The position numbers and the translations under genes were made by a program. Below, one piece after another: positions 22,900-35,880 of a DNA stretch of 64,000 bases. The stretch comes from Prorocentrum cordatum. Lineage: Eukaryota > Sar > Dinophyceae > Prorocentrales > Prorocentraceae. The stretch covers positions 243,087 through 307,086 of the forward strand of contig CAUYUJ010014342.1 of the NCBI GenBank assembly GCA_963575745.1, in the 5' to 3' direction. Position 1 is the first letter of the stretch; the number at the start of each line of letters is the position of its first letter. Under the pieces are notes generated by a model. It searched no databases. It was given only the letters and a program-made list of their open reading frames with translations, and was not told the origin of the DNA.

Positions 22900-24850
22900 T
22901 GCGGGTGTTCTCGTTGAAGGACTGCAGCCGGCGTCTGGTTTCAACAGTTCCGACGCGGGCAAGGACGGCCAGTGGTACAAAGGATTTCAGGGCAGTTCAA
23001 AGGAGGACGTTTCTTGGGCAAGGGTGCTTGCGCTTGTGGCGGCGGAAGCACTGCGCCTGGTACTTCAGGAGGCGCTGCGGCGTCTACGTCCACCACTCTC
23101 CATCGAGGGGTACCAGCAGCTGGTGTCCCTATTCGAGAATGGCGAGTGGCAGTGTCGCGGTGAAGCAGTACAGGACATCAGTTCAAGCTCTGTAAGCACC
23201 GCCTCCGGCAACGCTTCAGGTTGAATTCCAGCAGGCCGCTCCTAAAACTAGGCGCGCGGAACAACCTCGAGGCCGCCGTGCTTAAATCCGAGATGATGGC
23301 TCAGCAGTTGCAATCGAAGCAGGCCTTCGTATCATCCCCTTGCAGGAGCTGGAGCAGTCGGGATCTGCTCGCAGTGGGTTGGCGCGTCAGCTCGACGAAC
23401 CGCTCAGGCAGCCCGATGACGAGACATCTGTGCAGGCCACGATCGCGACCGATGAGTTTGTTGACCCGCGGAAGCCCGAGTCCATGCTGGGCGTATCGCC
23501 CACTTTCAAGTTCGAGGACCTTGATGAGGACAAGAAGGAGCTCGAGACAGGGGCTGCTAAGTTGCGTGAGGCATCTCTGGCCTCGCCGGCAGCGTAAAGG
23601 GCTCGGAGTCTAAGTTTGATCAGCTTCGCAAGGGCCGCGACGCCCGCGCCAAACGGCTCTCAGCCATGAGGCGCCGGTACGAGGCTCCTGCTGGCGGCGG
23701 GGGTGCAGCGCCAGCGGAGAAGGGAGCGTCCCCGGCCTCCCCTGGTGAGCCTGCTGAGGGTGCTGCTGCGTCGGCGTCGGGCGGGGCTTTCACTGCTGAG
23801 GCCTGAGGCCCTCTCCTGGCCATGGCCATGGGTGTTTGTTCAAGGAACCTCTCCCAGGAGGGGATTCCAGTTAGTTTTCATGCCATGTTATGCTTTCGGG
23901 GCCGCCCTCGGCGGCCCAGGTGCAGCTATGGAGTCGTCGTGGTCTTGTCTCTTTTTTGAAGTGCCCTGTTATTTCAAGTCTCTGCTCGGATGTCTCGGAC
24001 GCGGTGGTCGTCGTTCCGAGCTCTCGCTGTTTCCGCGCTCACGCCTCCGCTTCGCTTCGGCGCCGTGGTGGGGGGCAAGTCGCATGGTGGCTGGCGCCCC
24101 AATCGATATCTCGCGCCCGTCGGCGTTGTGCCTTGTTCTCGCGCTGGGGGCTGAGGCTAGCGTCAGTGGTTTTCGGTTTCTTGCTGCGAGCTGCCGTCAA
24201 CGGACCCTGTGACGAGGTTCGCGGCGCTCAGCAGGGGTGACGTTGTTTCGTTCTGACTTTGTGCTGGATCGGCGAGAGTCTGGTCTCAGAAAGCGACGCT
24301 GGGTCACGTCGACCAGGACTTTCTTGGCGCAGCGCCGTTGGTCTCTTGCGTCGGCGCTGTCCCACATCCGAATCCTGTTCAACTGTTCCAAATACTTGTC
24401 AGCTTACCACCATCACCGTCACTTACAATGTCTGTGGGGCTACGAAGATCTTGCATGAGGGTTACTCGCGCGCGCATGCCATGCCGTGTCAGGGGCATCG
24501 CTTGATGGGTGACGACGCGCCTGCAGCCGGCTCGTGGTGCCTCAAGAGAGACGGGCGATGCCGGACCCGCGGTGGCTGGCGATATTCCAGCTGGAGTTGC
24601 GATCTGTGTTCGCTCATGGCGCAGCCCCCAGGACATGCATGGGGGAGAAATCGCCCCTGGTCGTTGTCTGCCTTGTAATATTCATGTCTCTGGGTGCCCA
24701 CCTATGGTCATGGTGTCTCCTAGCCTGGGGCGCGCTGAGGAGTTGTCTGATCGCAGCCGTCGCAACATCTCTCAGCTTGACCACGCTTTCTCTCCCGGTG
24801 CGATCTTCCCTTATTCGTGACGCGGTCTGCGACTTTGAGCCGCCGCTCCT
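22900..24850 (+). pseudogene. probable decayed LINE (ORF1 tail and endonuclease debris)
   Basis: Frames shift repeatedly, but two stretches look like dinoflagellate LINE debris. First, a charged helical segment (QELEQSGSARSGLARQLDE at 23340, then KFEDLDEDKKELE at 23510 and DQLRKGRDARAKRLSAMRRR at 23620) ends in an Ala/Gly/Pro tail and a stop at about 23805, as expected of an ORF1 C-terminus. Second, at 24390-24790, VTYNVCGAT, QGHRLMGDD and then GVAICVRSW and PGR resemble the order ANV...QEH...GVAI.VR of apurinic-type endonuclease domains, with QEH changed to QGH. No reverse transcriptase was found downstream. The assignment rests on motif order, not on a database match. Confidence 0.4.
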
Positions 24851-27800
24851 TGGGGTCCAGGCTTCGTGACTGATCTGCGCGGCACGCTGGTGGCACCGCG
24901 CAGTAGTGCACGTTTTCTTGCGGGTTGGGTTTTCTTCTCGGGGGCGGCGGCCCGAAATGTTCATTCATGCGGGGTGATTTGGGCGCCGCGCTACCCCGCG
25001 TCCTCCAATCTGCCCCGCCTTCTTCCCTCAACTTGCCGCCCCGCGTGCCCCCTCCACTCGCGAACTTCCTCTTCCCGCTGAGCCTGTTTCCCGTATTCGG
25101 CCCGAGGGGGCCTCGCGGGGCTGCGAGCTGAGCCCGGCTGAGAAAGCGCATGGCCGGGCGAGGGGTGGAGATGGCACGGGGCTTTTGGGTTTTGGTTTTT
25201 CTTTCAGGCTCGGGTTGATCATGTTGCGTTGTTGGGGGCTCGGGGGTATAGGGCTTCAGGTGGTCTTGCGCTCGATTGTTCAATCGAAGGCCGTGCCGGG
25301 TGTCCTGAGCTGAGGTCTTTCGAGTGGTTCGCGGTCCAGCGTCGCGCATTGGTGCTATCTCGTCAGTCTGGCGAGGTTCGCTGGGCGACGAACTCGGGCA
25401 AGCTGATCGGCGAGCCGCCGGCGCGCGTTGCCAGCCATCTCGGCGCTCGAGGCGACTTCTTTGCTCGAGCCGCTCGCCCCGTGGGCGCCTCTACTGTTTC
25501 CGACGTAGTGGAGCTGGAGACAGATTAGAGACGGGTTGGCTGAGCCCGTCAATTTTTGCCAGAAGTAGTTTCGGGCTGATTGGTCAGCGCGGCGCCGCGT
25601 CGGCGTCGAGGCGGGGTCTAGGAGGGTGCGCCAAGTCATCGGGGGCCCTGGCCCTTAGACCCCCTCGGCCGCCCCAAGTGTCATGGACTGCGCTGCGTCG
25701 GGTCCGCTGCGCGGTCCCACCCACAAGCTCCAGGAGGCTGGCCCTATCGGTCTGGGGTTTTCTTGGTCTTGTGGGCGAGATCCGAGCAGCGTCCAAAACG
25801 TAAAAATAAAGATTTGGCTGTGTCTTCAGGTGGCTTTCGCGCTTGCAATTTCTCGCTGCTGGTGGATTCGACTCTCGCGTGTCTCGCATTGGTCATCGAA
25901 CCCGCGTGGTCTCTTGGGTGTTCGCGCCAGATCTCGGTTAGCTGGCGCTGCTCTTGAACCCGTCCGGTGGTGACAGACCGACTGGGGCGCGACGCTATGG
26001 GCGCGAGTTTTGACGTGTTAGACGGCCCCTCGCCTTGCATTGGTGGCAGCAACACCCCGGGGAGTATTGGGCCGCTGGACAGCGTGGCGGTGCGGCGGGC
26101 GTCGTCTGGGGCCAGGCTGTGAGAGCCGATGCCGACGCCGCTGCTTGCCAATGCTCAAGTTCTGGTCTTCCTGATCTGCGTAGGCTGAACGAGAGCGTTT
26201 CCCCTGTGGAGCGCGAAGCTCGCTGTCATCGTCGTGGCTTCTCTTCCGCTCTTGCGCGCCTCGCCCTAATCGCTTGCAGGCGCGGGCGGTTGCCGTGCTT
26301 GGGTGGTTGGACATAAGGCCATTTAGCGTGCGGCGAGGAGCCATGGCCGCTTTGCTCGTCTGCTGCGACCTCAATCAGAGCGCGCGGCAAGGTTGCCCAT
26401 GATAGGCACGCCGTCCGCGCCTCCCCATTCCCCGGCCATTTCTCGACCTAGACGCGCGTGTCGACGACCAAGACTTGTCGCGCCGCGGGCCCTGCACTCA
26501 CGTAATTTTCAGCATTTGTGCGGTTTTCGTAACCGGCATCGAAATTATCGAGGATGTCGCAGAATGCAGTCTCTCCTTCGCTAAAGACGTGCATCGTGTC
26601 GTCGCCGGAACATTCGGGGGAGCCGGTGGCGTCTAAGCTTGCTGACTTGTCTTCCTCGCTGCGACCAGCGGGAAGGTTCCCCGTGTGCGTCGCCAGCGTA
26701 TGGTGCTCGCGAGGGGCACCATCATCCGCGTTTTCTCTGCTGGGCCCCTTGCTGGCGCAAACAATGGCGGCGAGGTAGCAGGTGCTTTCTCTGATTCTGA
26801 TCTTCATCTTCTCAGAAGGAAGCTTTTCGGCAGTCCCCGGCCCCGCTCCAAACTCCGCTCCCCCGCCCGCGGCCTCCGCTCCGTGGATCTCGTTCGTTGC
26901 TGGCGCGCAGCGCGCTCGGGCGTGCGCAGGCCGCGGCTTTTCGTTGGCTGTCTGTGTCGCGTCGCGCGTGGGCCACCGCGCATGGTGAGGGCGCCCGGTC
27001 CTGGCTCAGCGTCCCGGGCCTGCCGGCCGGCCTTCGGATGTCTGGATGGGTGGTGCAAGACTGCGCGGCCATTTCGGATTACGAAGGGCACGCCGTCCAG
27101 CTCCGCATCACGTCTTCTGGCCTTTTTGAGCGAATGTGCAAGGGGGCGCGCTCGGCAGCCAAGGGGTGGTGGTGGTGGTGGGTGGATGGCGCCAGGCGGA
27201 GGCATCGTGTCTGATGCTCTGTTGTGAAAGAATTGCTAGCGGGCAAGGTTTTCGTTGCCCCATAAAAGAGCAGTCTCGGTGCTTTTTGCTACTACGGCTT
27301 CCCCGACCAGAGAATACGTGCTCCGCCTGGGCTACCATATTGATGTTACCTGCCCTTATTGGCGGCAAGCGCGATCCCATCCTTCGCTGTCTGAGGACGC
27401 GCTCGAATTGTGCTGTTCAGGATATTCGTAAGCAAGGGGTCAAGGAATCAGACATCTTGCGGGCGCTTGAGGCTGAAGCTTCGGGTGAGGACTTCACTGT
27501 TCATATCCCTGGGCCACTGGAGCTTTCGCTCGCGTCGCCGACAGCCATCCCGCCCCTTTCCGGAAGAGAGTGGCGACCCCGTGGTTGTGGCACGAACGGG
27601 ATCAGCCCCCCCCTTTTTTTAGAGCCCGCTGCTGCCCATCTATGGGGTCCTGGTTCGTGGGCGGCTCCTGCATTCGGCGCTCGAGTAGGGGTCTCAGCAG
27701 AGCCCCTCTTGCGGTGCCATTGTCAGCGATTCGGGTTCTCTCATTGCTGCGCTTCGTGCTCCCGTTTGGGCCCCTTGCCCCCGCAGTCCTCAGGGTGCCG

Positions 27801-28048
27801 AGTGTTCAGCCTACACTTGGGCCTGCGTGCTCGGGTTCCTGATCACATGTTTGGTCCGGCTCTGCCAATGTTGTCCTGCTAGCCCGTCATCCTAGGTCTG
27901 AGCATTTCTCAGGTAAACGCGTGTATAGTGGCGCCTGTTTCCCGTGATCTTCCTCCACGCCCTTCAGTTCATCCGAGAAAACGGCTGCAGACAAGGATGT
28001 CGATGAACCCGACGTCGGCCGGAGGAAGAGGTGGAGGCGCGTAGGCAA
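24851..28048. other. GC-rich DNA without a recognised gene
   Basis: About 3.2 kb, mostly unique GC-rich sequence. Frames break often on both strands. A short stretch at 27420-27510 (IRKQGVKESDILRALEAEA) looks protein-like but has no flanking support. A GGT run at 27164-27184 is the only microsatellite. This may be the continuation of the LINE debris, but I cannot show it. Confidence 0.4.
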
Positions 28049-28240
28049 TTATTGTGCGGATGTCAGCGCCAAGCATGCGGTCAAGCTGCATCTTCGGGGC
28101 GAGGAGAGCCTTAGCGTCATGGGTCGCATCGTTCGCGCGGCCTGATACTCTGCTGTCACCTTTTCTGCGATCCGTTCGACTTGCTTGGGCGGAGCTCCTG
28201 AGGTTCCGAGGTTTGCCGCAATGGTGGGTGATATGTTCAT
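28049..28240 (-). CDS. weak exon-like frame, unknown
   Basis: Minus-strand frame with KQVERIAEKVTAEYQAAR and no low-complexity bias. It lacks a recognisable domain and clear splice sites. It could be a chance frame. Confidence 0.2.
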   Translation of the reverse strand: MNISPTIAANLGTSGAPPKQVERIAEKVTAEYQAARTMRPMTLRLSSPRRCSLTACLALTSAQ

Positions 28241-28562
28241 GAGCCTGGTTCTGGATGTTGCGTTGAATCAAACAAGTTGCATGCCAACCGTTGAGATTAT
28301 CTTAAACCATCGTGCCATCCCGTTCGATTGTGATGGCACGATCGTGCCGCTCATTTTTGTCAAGTGTTGTTGTGTCTTTCGTGGCGCGATGGTCAGAAAC
28401 TTTTCGGACGTGTAGAACCCTACCAGTGCCATTAGAATTGGCCGGGACATCTTATGTAACAGAGTCTTGGTCCCCTGACTACAGCAGGAGAGGGGTGAAC
28501 ATTGATGCTGTCAATCTTAGTTGTTGCTTTAACTCGGTAGTGCCAGCCTGCTCTGGAGGAGG

Positions 28563-28756
28563 ATGGGTTGTCGGATACCATTCCCCTTGACGCCTTCTGC
28601 TCGGCCCTTTCGACCCGAGGAGCAGATTCCGAAGTCGGATTGCCGACGCAAGCCGGGGCCGTTCTGCAAGAAATGCGTGCCGTTTTGGCGCGCGAAGGCG
28701 ATGATGCGCCTCTGTCTCCTGCGATCGGCGAGCGTTCGGGGGATGACTCTGACTAG
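28563..28756 (+). CDS. weak exon-like frame, unknown
   Basis: Plus-strand frame ending in TAG at 28754-28756, with AGAVLQEMRAVLAREGDDAP and an acidic tail. No domain recognised. Overlapping minus-strand frames are also open, so coding status is doubtful. Confidence 0.25.
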
Positions 28757-28945
28757 TTCCTCTGCAGTTGGTCTGCGCTCTCACTGTGCTCGCTCCCCGC
28801 TGGAGCCACCTGCGCAGGCCACCGGATCTTTCAGCATTCTGGCGTCCCTCACCGCCGTCAGGTGGCATGCATTCGGCGGAGAGGAGTTGTTGCATTTTCA
28901 AACAATTTTCCCGAGGGGCGCTGCCCGCGTTTAGCGTATGCGTGT

Positions 28946-28946
28946 C

Positions 28947-29008
<62 letters not shown>

Positions 29009-29037
29009 GTGTGTATGTGTGTGTGTGTGTGTGTGCA
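28946..29037. repeat. (TG)n microsatellite
   Basis: GTGTGT run with a few CG and TA breaks. Poly Val-Cys frames here are artefacts. Confidence 0.97.
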
Positions 29038-29509
29038 GTAGAGTGGGGAAACAGATCAGTGGAGAGGGGGTGGCTATTTCATCTTTTTCCGCCCGACCCC
29101 ATCCCTTTGCTCCCCGCTCTTTCCTCGCTCCTCTCCCCTCTCCCCTTCCACCCCAGATTGCCAACGTATTGATCAGCAGCACGGTTTGTTGGTGGAGAAA
29201 TTTTCGGCGTCCGGGGGCCTCCTGCGCCCTGGGGCCGTCAGAGAGCGACCAAACATGAAGCCAGTCTTCGGGGAAACGATCGGGACTTCGTGGGCCCAGT
29301 GCTGACAAATAGGACGCTGGATCTCTGGGTCCCTCCTCCCCGCTCCCTGCTGTTTCCTCCCACAATTGCACAGCAGCGGGTACACATCTTCTTTCTCCCT
29401 TGGCACTGTGTCGTGCGAGGGCTCCCCCGCTCCCGAGCTTATGCTTTGACGTTCAAGAAATGAATCGATTTTGTATTTCGTGTTTTCAATCGGCCATGGG
29501 ATGTTTTCA
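29038..29509. other. no recognisable gene
   Basis: Ordinary GC-rich sequence. Nothing recognised. Confidence 0.4.
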
Positions 29510-29690
29510 GCTGCATCGCTGGTCTCATTTCCAGGATCGACGCTCTGCTCTCGCCGTTCAGATTTGGGCTCTCGCCCTAGCGCTCGCCACATTTCTTGAA
29601 CCCCCCTGGTCCTGCTGCTACTGCTGCTGCTCCACCTTTCTCGTCATCCTGCGTATCCTCTTGCTCATCGCATCTCATGGTGGGGTTATT
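29510..29690 (+). repeat. long dispersed repeat, partial copy 3
   Basis: GGATCGACGCTCTGCTC, CGCCGTTCAGATTTGGGCTCTCGCCC and a CTGCTGCT-rich tail match the 5' half of the repeats at 10960 and 17850. The 3' landmark ACACGCGTCCGCGG is absent. Confidence 0.65.
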
Positions 29691-30718
29691 TCGGGATCCA
29701 TGCCATCCGGGACACCCCAGTCGCCATATGGAGCGCATTCAGCGAATTGGGAAGGCAGTCGTGGGGTGTCAGATGTGGCGCGCGTGGCGAGTAGCTGGCC
29801 CCCATGTCCTTCCCCAGCTCCTCCCCCCTCCCCTCTTTCCCCCGTCTGGTCGCCTCGAGGCAGATGGGCCTGGCAGAAACAGGTCCACCACGGGGCCTTC
29901 TCCAAGACCACTCCTTCGTCCTGAGCCGTCTTCTGGCGGTCCCAGGGTTTGTGGAGGGCCCCGTGGGGGCCCAGAATCAGCGAAACACTTCTAGAATCCT
30001 TTTCCTCCAGGATGCGTTTCGCCCGTGCCAGTCCGCTCCTTCCCCCCCTCCCCCTGAGATCGCACGGCGCGAGCGAATCACAACATCGCACAAAGTCGCG
30101 ACCACGGCCCTGAACCCCACCTTGCCACGGCATTTCCCGCGCCAGATCGATGCGCGAGGGCCCCGGGGACCGAGCCTGGGGCGAAGATGCCTGGCGTGAG
30201 CAACATCTGCGACGCTCGGATCTCGGGCCTCGCGCGCGGGCGGACCCCCCGGGGGCCCCGGCGCGGGACCCCCAGCCGGGCGCTCCCTGGCCAATTGGAA
30301 GCCGGCCTCTGGCTGTGCCGCTTCGCCGCCGTGCTCTCGTCTCCACTGGCACACTCCGCGGCGCCGCGCCCCGCCTGCGGAGCCCGCTGGTCAGCCGCAG
30401 GGCGGCGGGATGGGACCCGGCTCGGGGGCGCCGGTCGAAGCAGGGCAGGTGGAGACAGCGGCGGCCTTCCCCGTCGTGTCCCGTCAGCTTCGTGGCGTCA
30501 TGGAGCCTTCTCGTCGCCACGGCGGGGGCAAGTCGTGAGCGGATCTGGGCAGGGCAGGGCCGCCGTTGTCTCAGTAGGCCCCTCGGCCCTTCCAGGGGCG
30601 CCGACAGGGGGGGCGGACTGGCCCACGGGGGGATGCATCGACCCCGACCGCCCGTTCCTCGCCGATCTGGGCCTGGGTGCGCCGGCCTGTCCGGGAAGGT
30701 GGGGCTCCCCTCAGAGGT
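29691..30718. other. no recognisable gene; long chance frames
   Basis: GC-rich. A 359-codon minus-strand frame (30754-29675) and several overlapping plus-strand frames are open, but all are Arg/Pro/Gly-rich and none shows a domain, so I treat them as composition effects. Confidence 0.45.
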
Positions 30719-30847
30719 GACGATCGGGGCGAATAGCCCAGGGGAGAGCAGCACGTGGATTCCGGTGCGCCGATGATCTGTGTCTTCGAAGAGGCTCCCG
30801 GGCGAATGCGCGTAATGCCCGCCCCTGGGCTATTCGCCCCTATCGTC
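30719..30847. repeat. 129-bp inverted-repeat element, 26-bp arms
   Basis: GACGATCGGGGCGAATAGC... at 30719-30744 matches the reverse complement of 30822-30847 at all but one position (GACGATC versus GACGATA). The spacer is 77 bp. No target-site duplication is evident. Confidence 0.85.
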
Positions 30848-31309
30848 GCCGCCGAGATTCCCCAATGGGCAATGGGCCGTCTCCGATCTGTCGGCAACGT
30901 ATCGGCGTGTCCATGCCATTCTTCCCCCCCTCTGAGCCAGCCCCCCCTTTCGGCTCTCCAACCTGGAGGCCCAGGCATCTCAAGGATTGTGTTTTTTGAT
31001 CGGGATAACTCTGTTCAATTTGTTTCGGCCTCTGGGAGCCGTATTCGGGCCCTGGGAATCCAACGTTGATCAGGAGCGAAAGAATCCGACTTGGACATGG
31101 TCGAGACCTGGCCCCGCAATGAATATGAAGTATGACCGGATGCCACAAGGAGTGGGGGCCCTGGATGATTGTCAAAGTTTTCGGGCTCCTGTGGCCTCTC
31201 TGGGCCCCGGGGTCGTCACGAAACGATTCGAGGTGGGAAGCTGGTCCCGGGGAAACCCTGGGGTCCAGAACCCGTTTTCCTCATAACTTGCTTTCTTCAT
31301 GCTCAATGG
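30848..31309. other. no recognisable gene
   Basis: Mixed composition, no domain or repeat array seen. Confidence 0.4.
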
Positions 31310-31575
31310 AGGCAGCGAGGGGGAGGGGATGAGGAGGAGGAGGAGGAGTAGGAGGAGGAGGAAAAGGAAGACGAGAAATTTTGGAGAGATAAGCAGGAGG
31401 AGGGAGCATATGGGGGGAGGCAGAGCATAGCGCTTCGGGCCGTCCTCGGGGGATGCGTGATGGAATCCTCGATGGAAGAGGACTGGAGGGAGAGGGAGGG
31501 GGAGGAGGAGAGATGGGGAGGATCGGATGATGTGGAGTAGGGGGAGGACCAGGAGGGGGAGGGAGAGAATCATGC
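31310..31575. repeat. purine-rich (GGA)n tract
   Basis: GAGGAGGAGG-type purine strand, in two patches split by ordinary sequence (about 31400-31470). Confidence 0.85.
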
Positions 31576-31687
31576 CTGCGCAAGGGAGTTGGCTGGCGGA
31601 TCAGCCTCCTCCTCGTCCTTCTGGCCGCCGCCCGTGCTCCGAGGGGCCTGGCGTCAGCAGAAGAACAAACACGGCACAAGCACACAA

Positions 31688-31790
31688 ACGAGCGGAGGTC
31701 CGCGCGGATCTCCTGGATCGGCGGTGGGACCCCTTCCCGGCGGCGCGGAGCAAGCCAGGGGCCGCGCCAGAGGCGCCGCCAGGGGGTCAG
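31688..31790 (+). repeat. dispersed repeat with internal inverted symmetry
   Basis: Left half carries GGAGGTCCGCGCGGATCTCC and GACCCCTTCCCGGCGGCGC. The right end carries GCGCCGCCAGGGGGTC, the approximate reverse complement of that last string. The left half matches 9850-9925 in reverse orientation. Confidence 0.5.
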
Positions 31791-32519
31791 AGGTCTTGAA
31801 ACCCGCGCGGGCTTCCGACAAGTTGTGCTCATGATGCCATGTTTTTTATTCTCGTAGTCAGGAGCAGGGCGCGTTGTGCACCGGCCAGTGCGTTTCTCGG
31901 TGCGGGCCTCGGTCGGAGACGCCTGCGCGGAGCCCATTGTCGCAGCAGTAGCAGCTTCAGTCTGCCACCGGCGTCCTTTCGCATTCGGTGTAATTTATGC
32001 GCTCTGGCTGCCGGCGCAAAGCAAGGAACCGTGACGTCGTGGAGCATCCCCACCATACTATCCTGTTATTATCGGCGTTGTCGTATTCATCTTTCTCTTG
32101 CTGACACTCTCCTCCTGCCCTGTCTTCTCGCCGACCATGTCGTCGCGACCCCTTGATGGCCGTGGAGACTTGGGGGATGCCCGTGACAGAGTGTCTGCGC
32201 TGGCGAGCCCTTCTGCCACAGAGGTGCGGCCGAACAGCAAAGACAAAGGTTATGCATGTTTTCACGGCTCGCATATTGTGAGCCTTCAGTTTGAACACGG
32301 CCATTATACACATATATGTATGGCGCACTGGGCTGGTACCACTGTATTCGCCACGCTACGATAATGCTGAAAGTGTACGTGATAGATGACAGCGAAGTCA
32401 TTGCAATTAGTTTTGCTGCATCATTTACGCGTAAGCGGATGGCACCACGATGGGGGCGAAAAGCATAACGCACATTTCTATGGTCCGTACATTTCTATCA
32501 TCCATCTCTCCCCCCTCGT
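31791..32519. other. no firm gene; possible first exon
   Basis: A frame starting with ATG at 32137 (MSSRPLDGRGDLGDARDRVS) reads about 38 codons to a possible AAAG|GT donor near 32250, after a pyrimidine-rich leader. It is non-repetitive but has no domain, and coding status is uncertain. Confidence 0.25.
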
Positions 32520-32640
32520 CTGGCTCCTCCTCCCCCTCCTCCGTTCCTTCTCCTCCTCCTCCTCCTCCATCCTCTCCTTCTCCTCCCTCTCCTCCTCTCC
32601 ATTTTCCCTCTCCTCCTCCTGCTCCTCCCTTATCCCTTCT
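32520..32640. repeat. (TCCTCC)n pyrimidine tract
   Basis: CCTCCT and CTCCTTCTCC units on the plus strand. Confidence 0.9.
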
Positions 32641-32999
32641 CCTGTGGCCATTCACGGTCACAACACCCTCGCAGATTGCCATGAGAACCGCAATGCGCTC
32701 CCAGGATGCCCTAACGGGCTGCCAGGAACCGCCCTTCGGGCAGGTTTTCGGGAAGATGCATACCACCACCACACGATATCATGTTTTAGCATTGTATTCA
32801 GAGCCACGATTTTAGTCATCCGTCACGTGATTTTGTGCTCCCTCGACTTGGGAGCAAGCTTGTTAGTTGTGCTACGGCCGCTTGAATCAGGAAGTACGTA
32901 GCACACCACGACTCTCTGGGCCGTGCGGGGCTTGCGGAACAGAAGGTAACGTATTCCGGTTATCTGAAACTTGTTGGCAAGCGCTGTCGCACGGACGCG

Positions 33000-35091
33000 C
33001 TCACACAACGACACAAACACACACGCACGCACACACAACAAACAGCACACACACCAACACACGAACACAACGCACAACGCACAACGCACAGTTCACAACA
33101 CACAGCACACAACACACTGCGCGCATGACGCAACAAACCACACACATGCAACACACACAACACACAACACACACCACACAACACGCAGCACACAGCACAC
33201 ACCACACACCCCACGCACCACACACCATACACCACACACAACACACAGCACAACAACAAACACACAACACACAACATATGACACACAGCACGCAGCACAC
33301 AACAAAGAACACACACCACGCAACACGCACCACACCCACACACAAAGAAACACACTCGCGGAAATACAATCGCACACGCGCACAATGACGAACACACAGA
33401 CACCCACACCCAGCCACACCCACACCGCACGTTCTCTCACCCACACACTCAAACACACTAACACTCATACACGTACACGGATCACGCACATGTGCACACA
33501 GTTACACACATGCACACACATTTCCACGCGCATATGCACACAAACACAAGCACATAAACACGCACACACGCACACACATACACATGCACACACACACGCA
33601 CAACCACACACACACCCACACACCCACGCCCCCGCACACACACACACTCACACACACACACGCACGCACGCACGCACGCACACACACAAACACACACACA
33701 CAACACACACAACACACACACACACACACACCGCACGCGCACGCGCACGCGCACACGAACGCGCACGCGCACGCGAACTCGTACACGCACACGCAAACGC
33801 ATGCGCGCAAGCGCACGGGCATGCGCACGCGCACGCGCGCGCGCCCGAGCACCCGCACGCGCACGCGCACGCGCACACGCACACACGCACGCACGCGCAC
33901 GCGCATGCGCAGGACACGCGCACGCGCACGCGCACGCGCACGTGCACACGCACGCGCACGCGCACACACACGCACACGCGCACGCACACGCGCACGCGCA
34001 CGCGCACACGTACGCGCACGGGCACACGCAGGCGCACGGGCACGCGCACGCGCAGCGCACGCGCACGCGCACTTGCACTCATACACACACGCACACGCGC
34101 ACACACAGGCACACGCACACGCACACGCACACGCGCAGGGACACGCGCACGCACACGCACGCGCACACGCACGCGCACACGCACACGCACACGCGCACGC
34201 ACACGCACGCGCACGCGCACGCGCACGCGCACGCGCACGCGCACGCGAACACGCACACGCACCCGCAAACGCACACACCCACACACCCACACACCCACAC
34301 ACCTGCACACCCACACACCCACGCACCCACACACCCACATCCACACACGCACACATCCACACACCCACACAGGCCACACACCCACACCCATACACCCATC
34401 CACTATCCCGCCCACCCACTGACACCCGCCCACACCCACCCACCCACACCACGCATAGCCAACATGCACACACACACACTCTACTCACAACACACAACAC
34501 ACAGCACACAACACACAGCACACAGCAACACGGGAACACACACACACACACACGCGCATTCAAACACACACAATCACCACACACTAACACACAAACGCAC
34601 ACAAGCAAACACACACACAAACACACGCAGACACACGGACGAACACAAACGACGCAACAACACACAGCATACATCACACAGCGCACACAACACACAGCAC
34701 ACAACACACACGCACACACATACGCACCCACACTCGCACACGCACACACAGACACAGACAGACACAGACCACACACACAGACGACAGACACACAGACACA
34801 CACATATACAGACACTCAGACACACATTCACACAGGGACATGCACACACACACAACACACACACACACGCACGCTCGCACGCACGCCCGCACGCACGCAC
34901 ACACACACACACACGCACCCACACACACACAAACGCACGCACGCCCGCACGCACGCACGCACACACACACACTCACACATACACACACGCACACACAGAC
35001 ACACACAGACACACAGACACACGGACACACAGACACAGACACATAGACACAGACACACAGACACACATACACAACACACACACACACACTT
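33000..35091. repeat. (CA)n compound array with CGCA-rich core
   Basis: About 2.1 kb of ACAC with AACAC, CGCACG, ACACC and AGAC variants. The middle (33735-34255) is mainly ACGCGC. Alternating purine-pyrimidine throughout. Very long Thr-His or Val-Cys frames on both strands (up to 560 codons) are artefacts. Confidence 0.97.
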
Positions 35092-35230
35092 TTTGCGTCG
35101 GCGGCAAGGCAGAGTCACTGCTCTGGCGAGGAAGCGAAACGGGGCTGTCGCACACACCCACACACATACACACACACGCACGCACATACGCACACACCCG
35201 CACACATACACACACCTTGATCGTCGGCGG
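35092..35230 (+). repeat. short duplicated unit between CA runs
   Basis: GTCGGCGGCAAGGCAGAG at about 35097 recurs as GTCGGCGGCGGGGCAGAG at about 35223. The second (CA)n run (35151-35215) lies between them. A related junction, CACTTTTGGCGTCGCGGC, follows the CA run at 41325-41350. Confidence 0.75.
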
Positions 35231-35880
35231 CGGGGCAGAGATGGCTGCACCAGTGATAGAGCTTAACGGGGGCACCGAGAAACGAATTGGCCAGCGCGCA
35301 AGAGCGGGAAGAGGGCAGAGGGGGCGTCCGCGGAAGAAGGGAATAAGGCCACTCAGAGGCGGATGACTTCTCACCTGCGTGTGCTGGCGCGGCCAGCCCC
35401 GTCAGCGGGATCCATGGCAGCTGCCGGGGCGGCGCTGGGGCACCTACGGGCGATGACGGGGCCCAGTGCGTGTAAAGCAGGTACATACTGCATTGACGCT
35501 GCCAATGCTGTAGGGGAGACACTTGGACGACAGAAAGAGGGCCGCAAGGCCACCCAGGTGGGTGGCACGTGACAAGGTACGGCAAGTTCGCGAGCAGTCT
35601 AGGTTTGGACCGCAACCAGCAAATGCTGTGCCCGTGGAGGGAAACGGGCGGCAAGACCAAGCCCAGGTGCCCAACCACGCGGGGAGGCTGCAAGCTGCGG
35701 CAGCCTCGCGAGCGCCATGGCGGCGCACGGAGGGAGGGGGGGAAAAGAGAACGGCGGGGCGGGGAAGAGAGGCGAGGAAAAGGAACGCCCCGCCTGTAAG
35801 GAGATCCCCGCAGGCAGGTCGGCAGCGCCGGCGCCAACGCCAGCGGGCGGTTGGCAGGCGGAGCGCACTTTGCTGCTGCG
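35231..35880. other. no recognisable gene
   Basis: GC-rich, unassigned. Frames on both strands are open but none carries a recognisable domain. Confidence 0.4.

Noticed and set aside
29675-30754. 359-codon minus-strand frame as a gene
   Set aside because: Arg/Pro/Gly-rich, overlapped by open frames on the other strand, no domain. Explained by GC content.
32971-35366. Thr-His and Val-Cys frames up to 560 codons
   Set aside because: Translation of CA and CGCA arrays, open on both strands at once. No domain.
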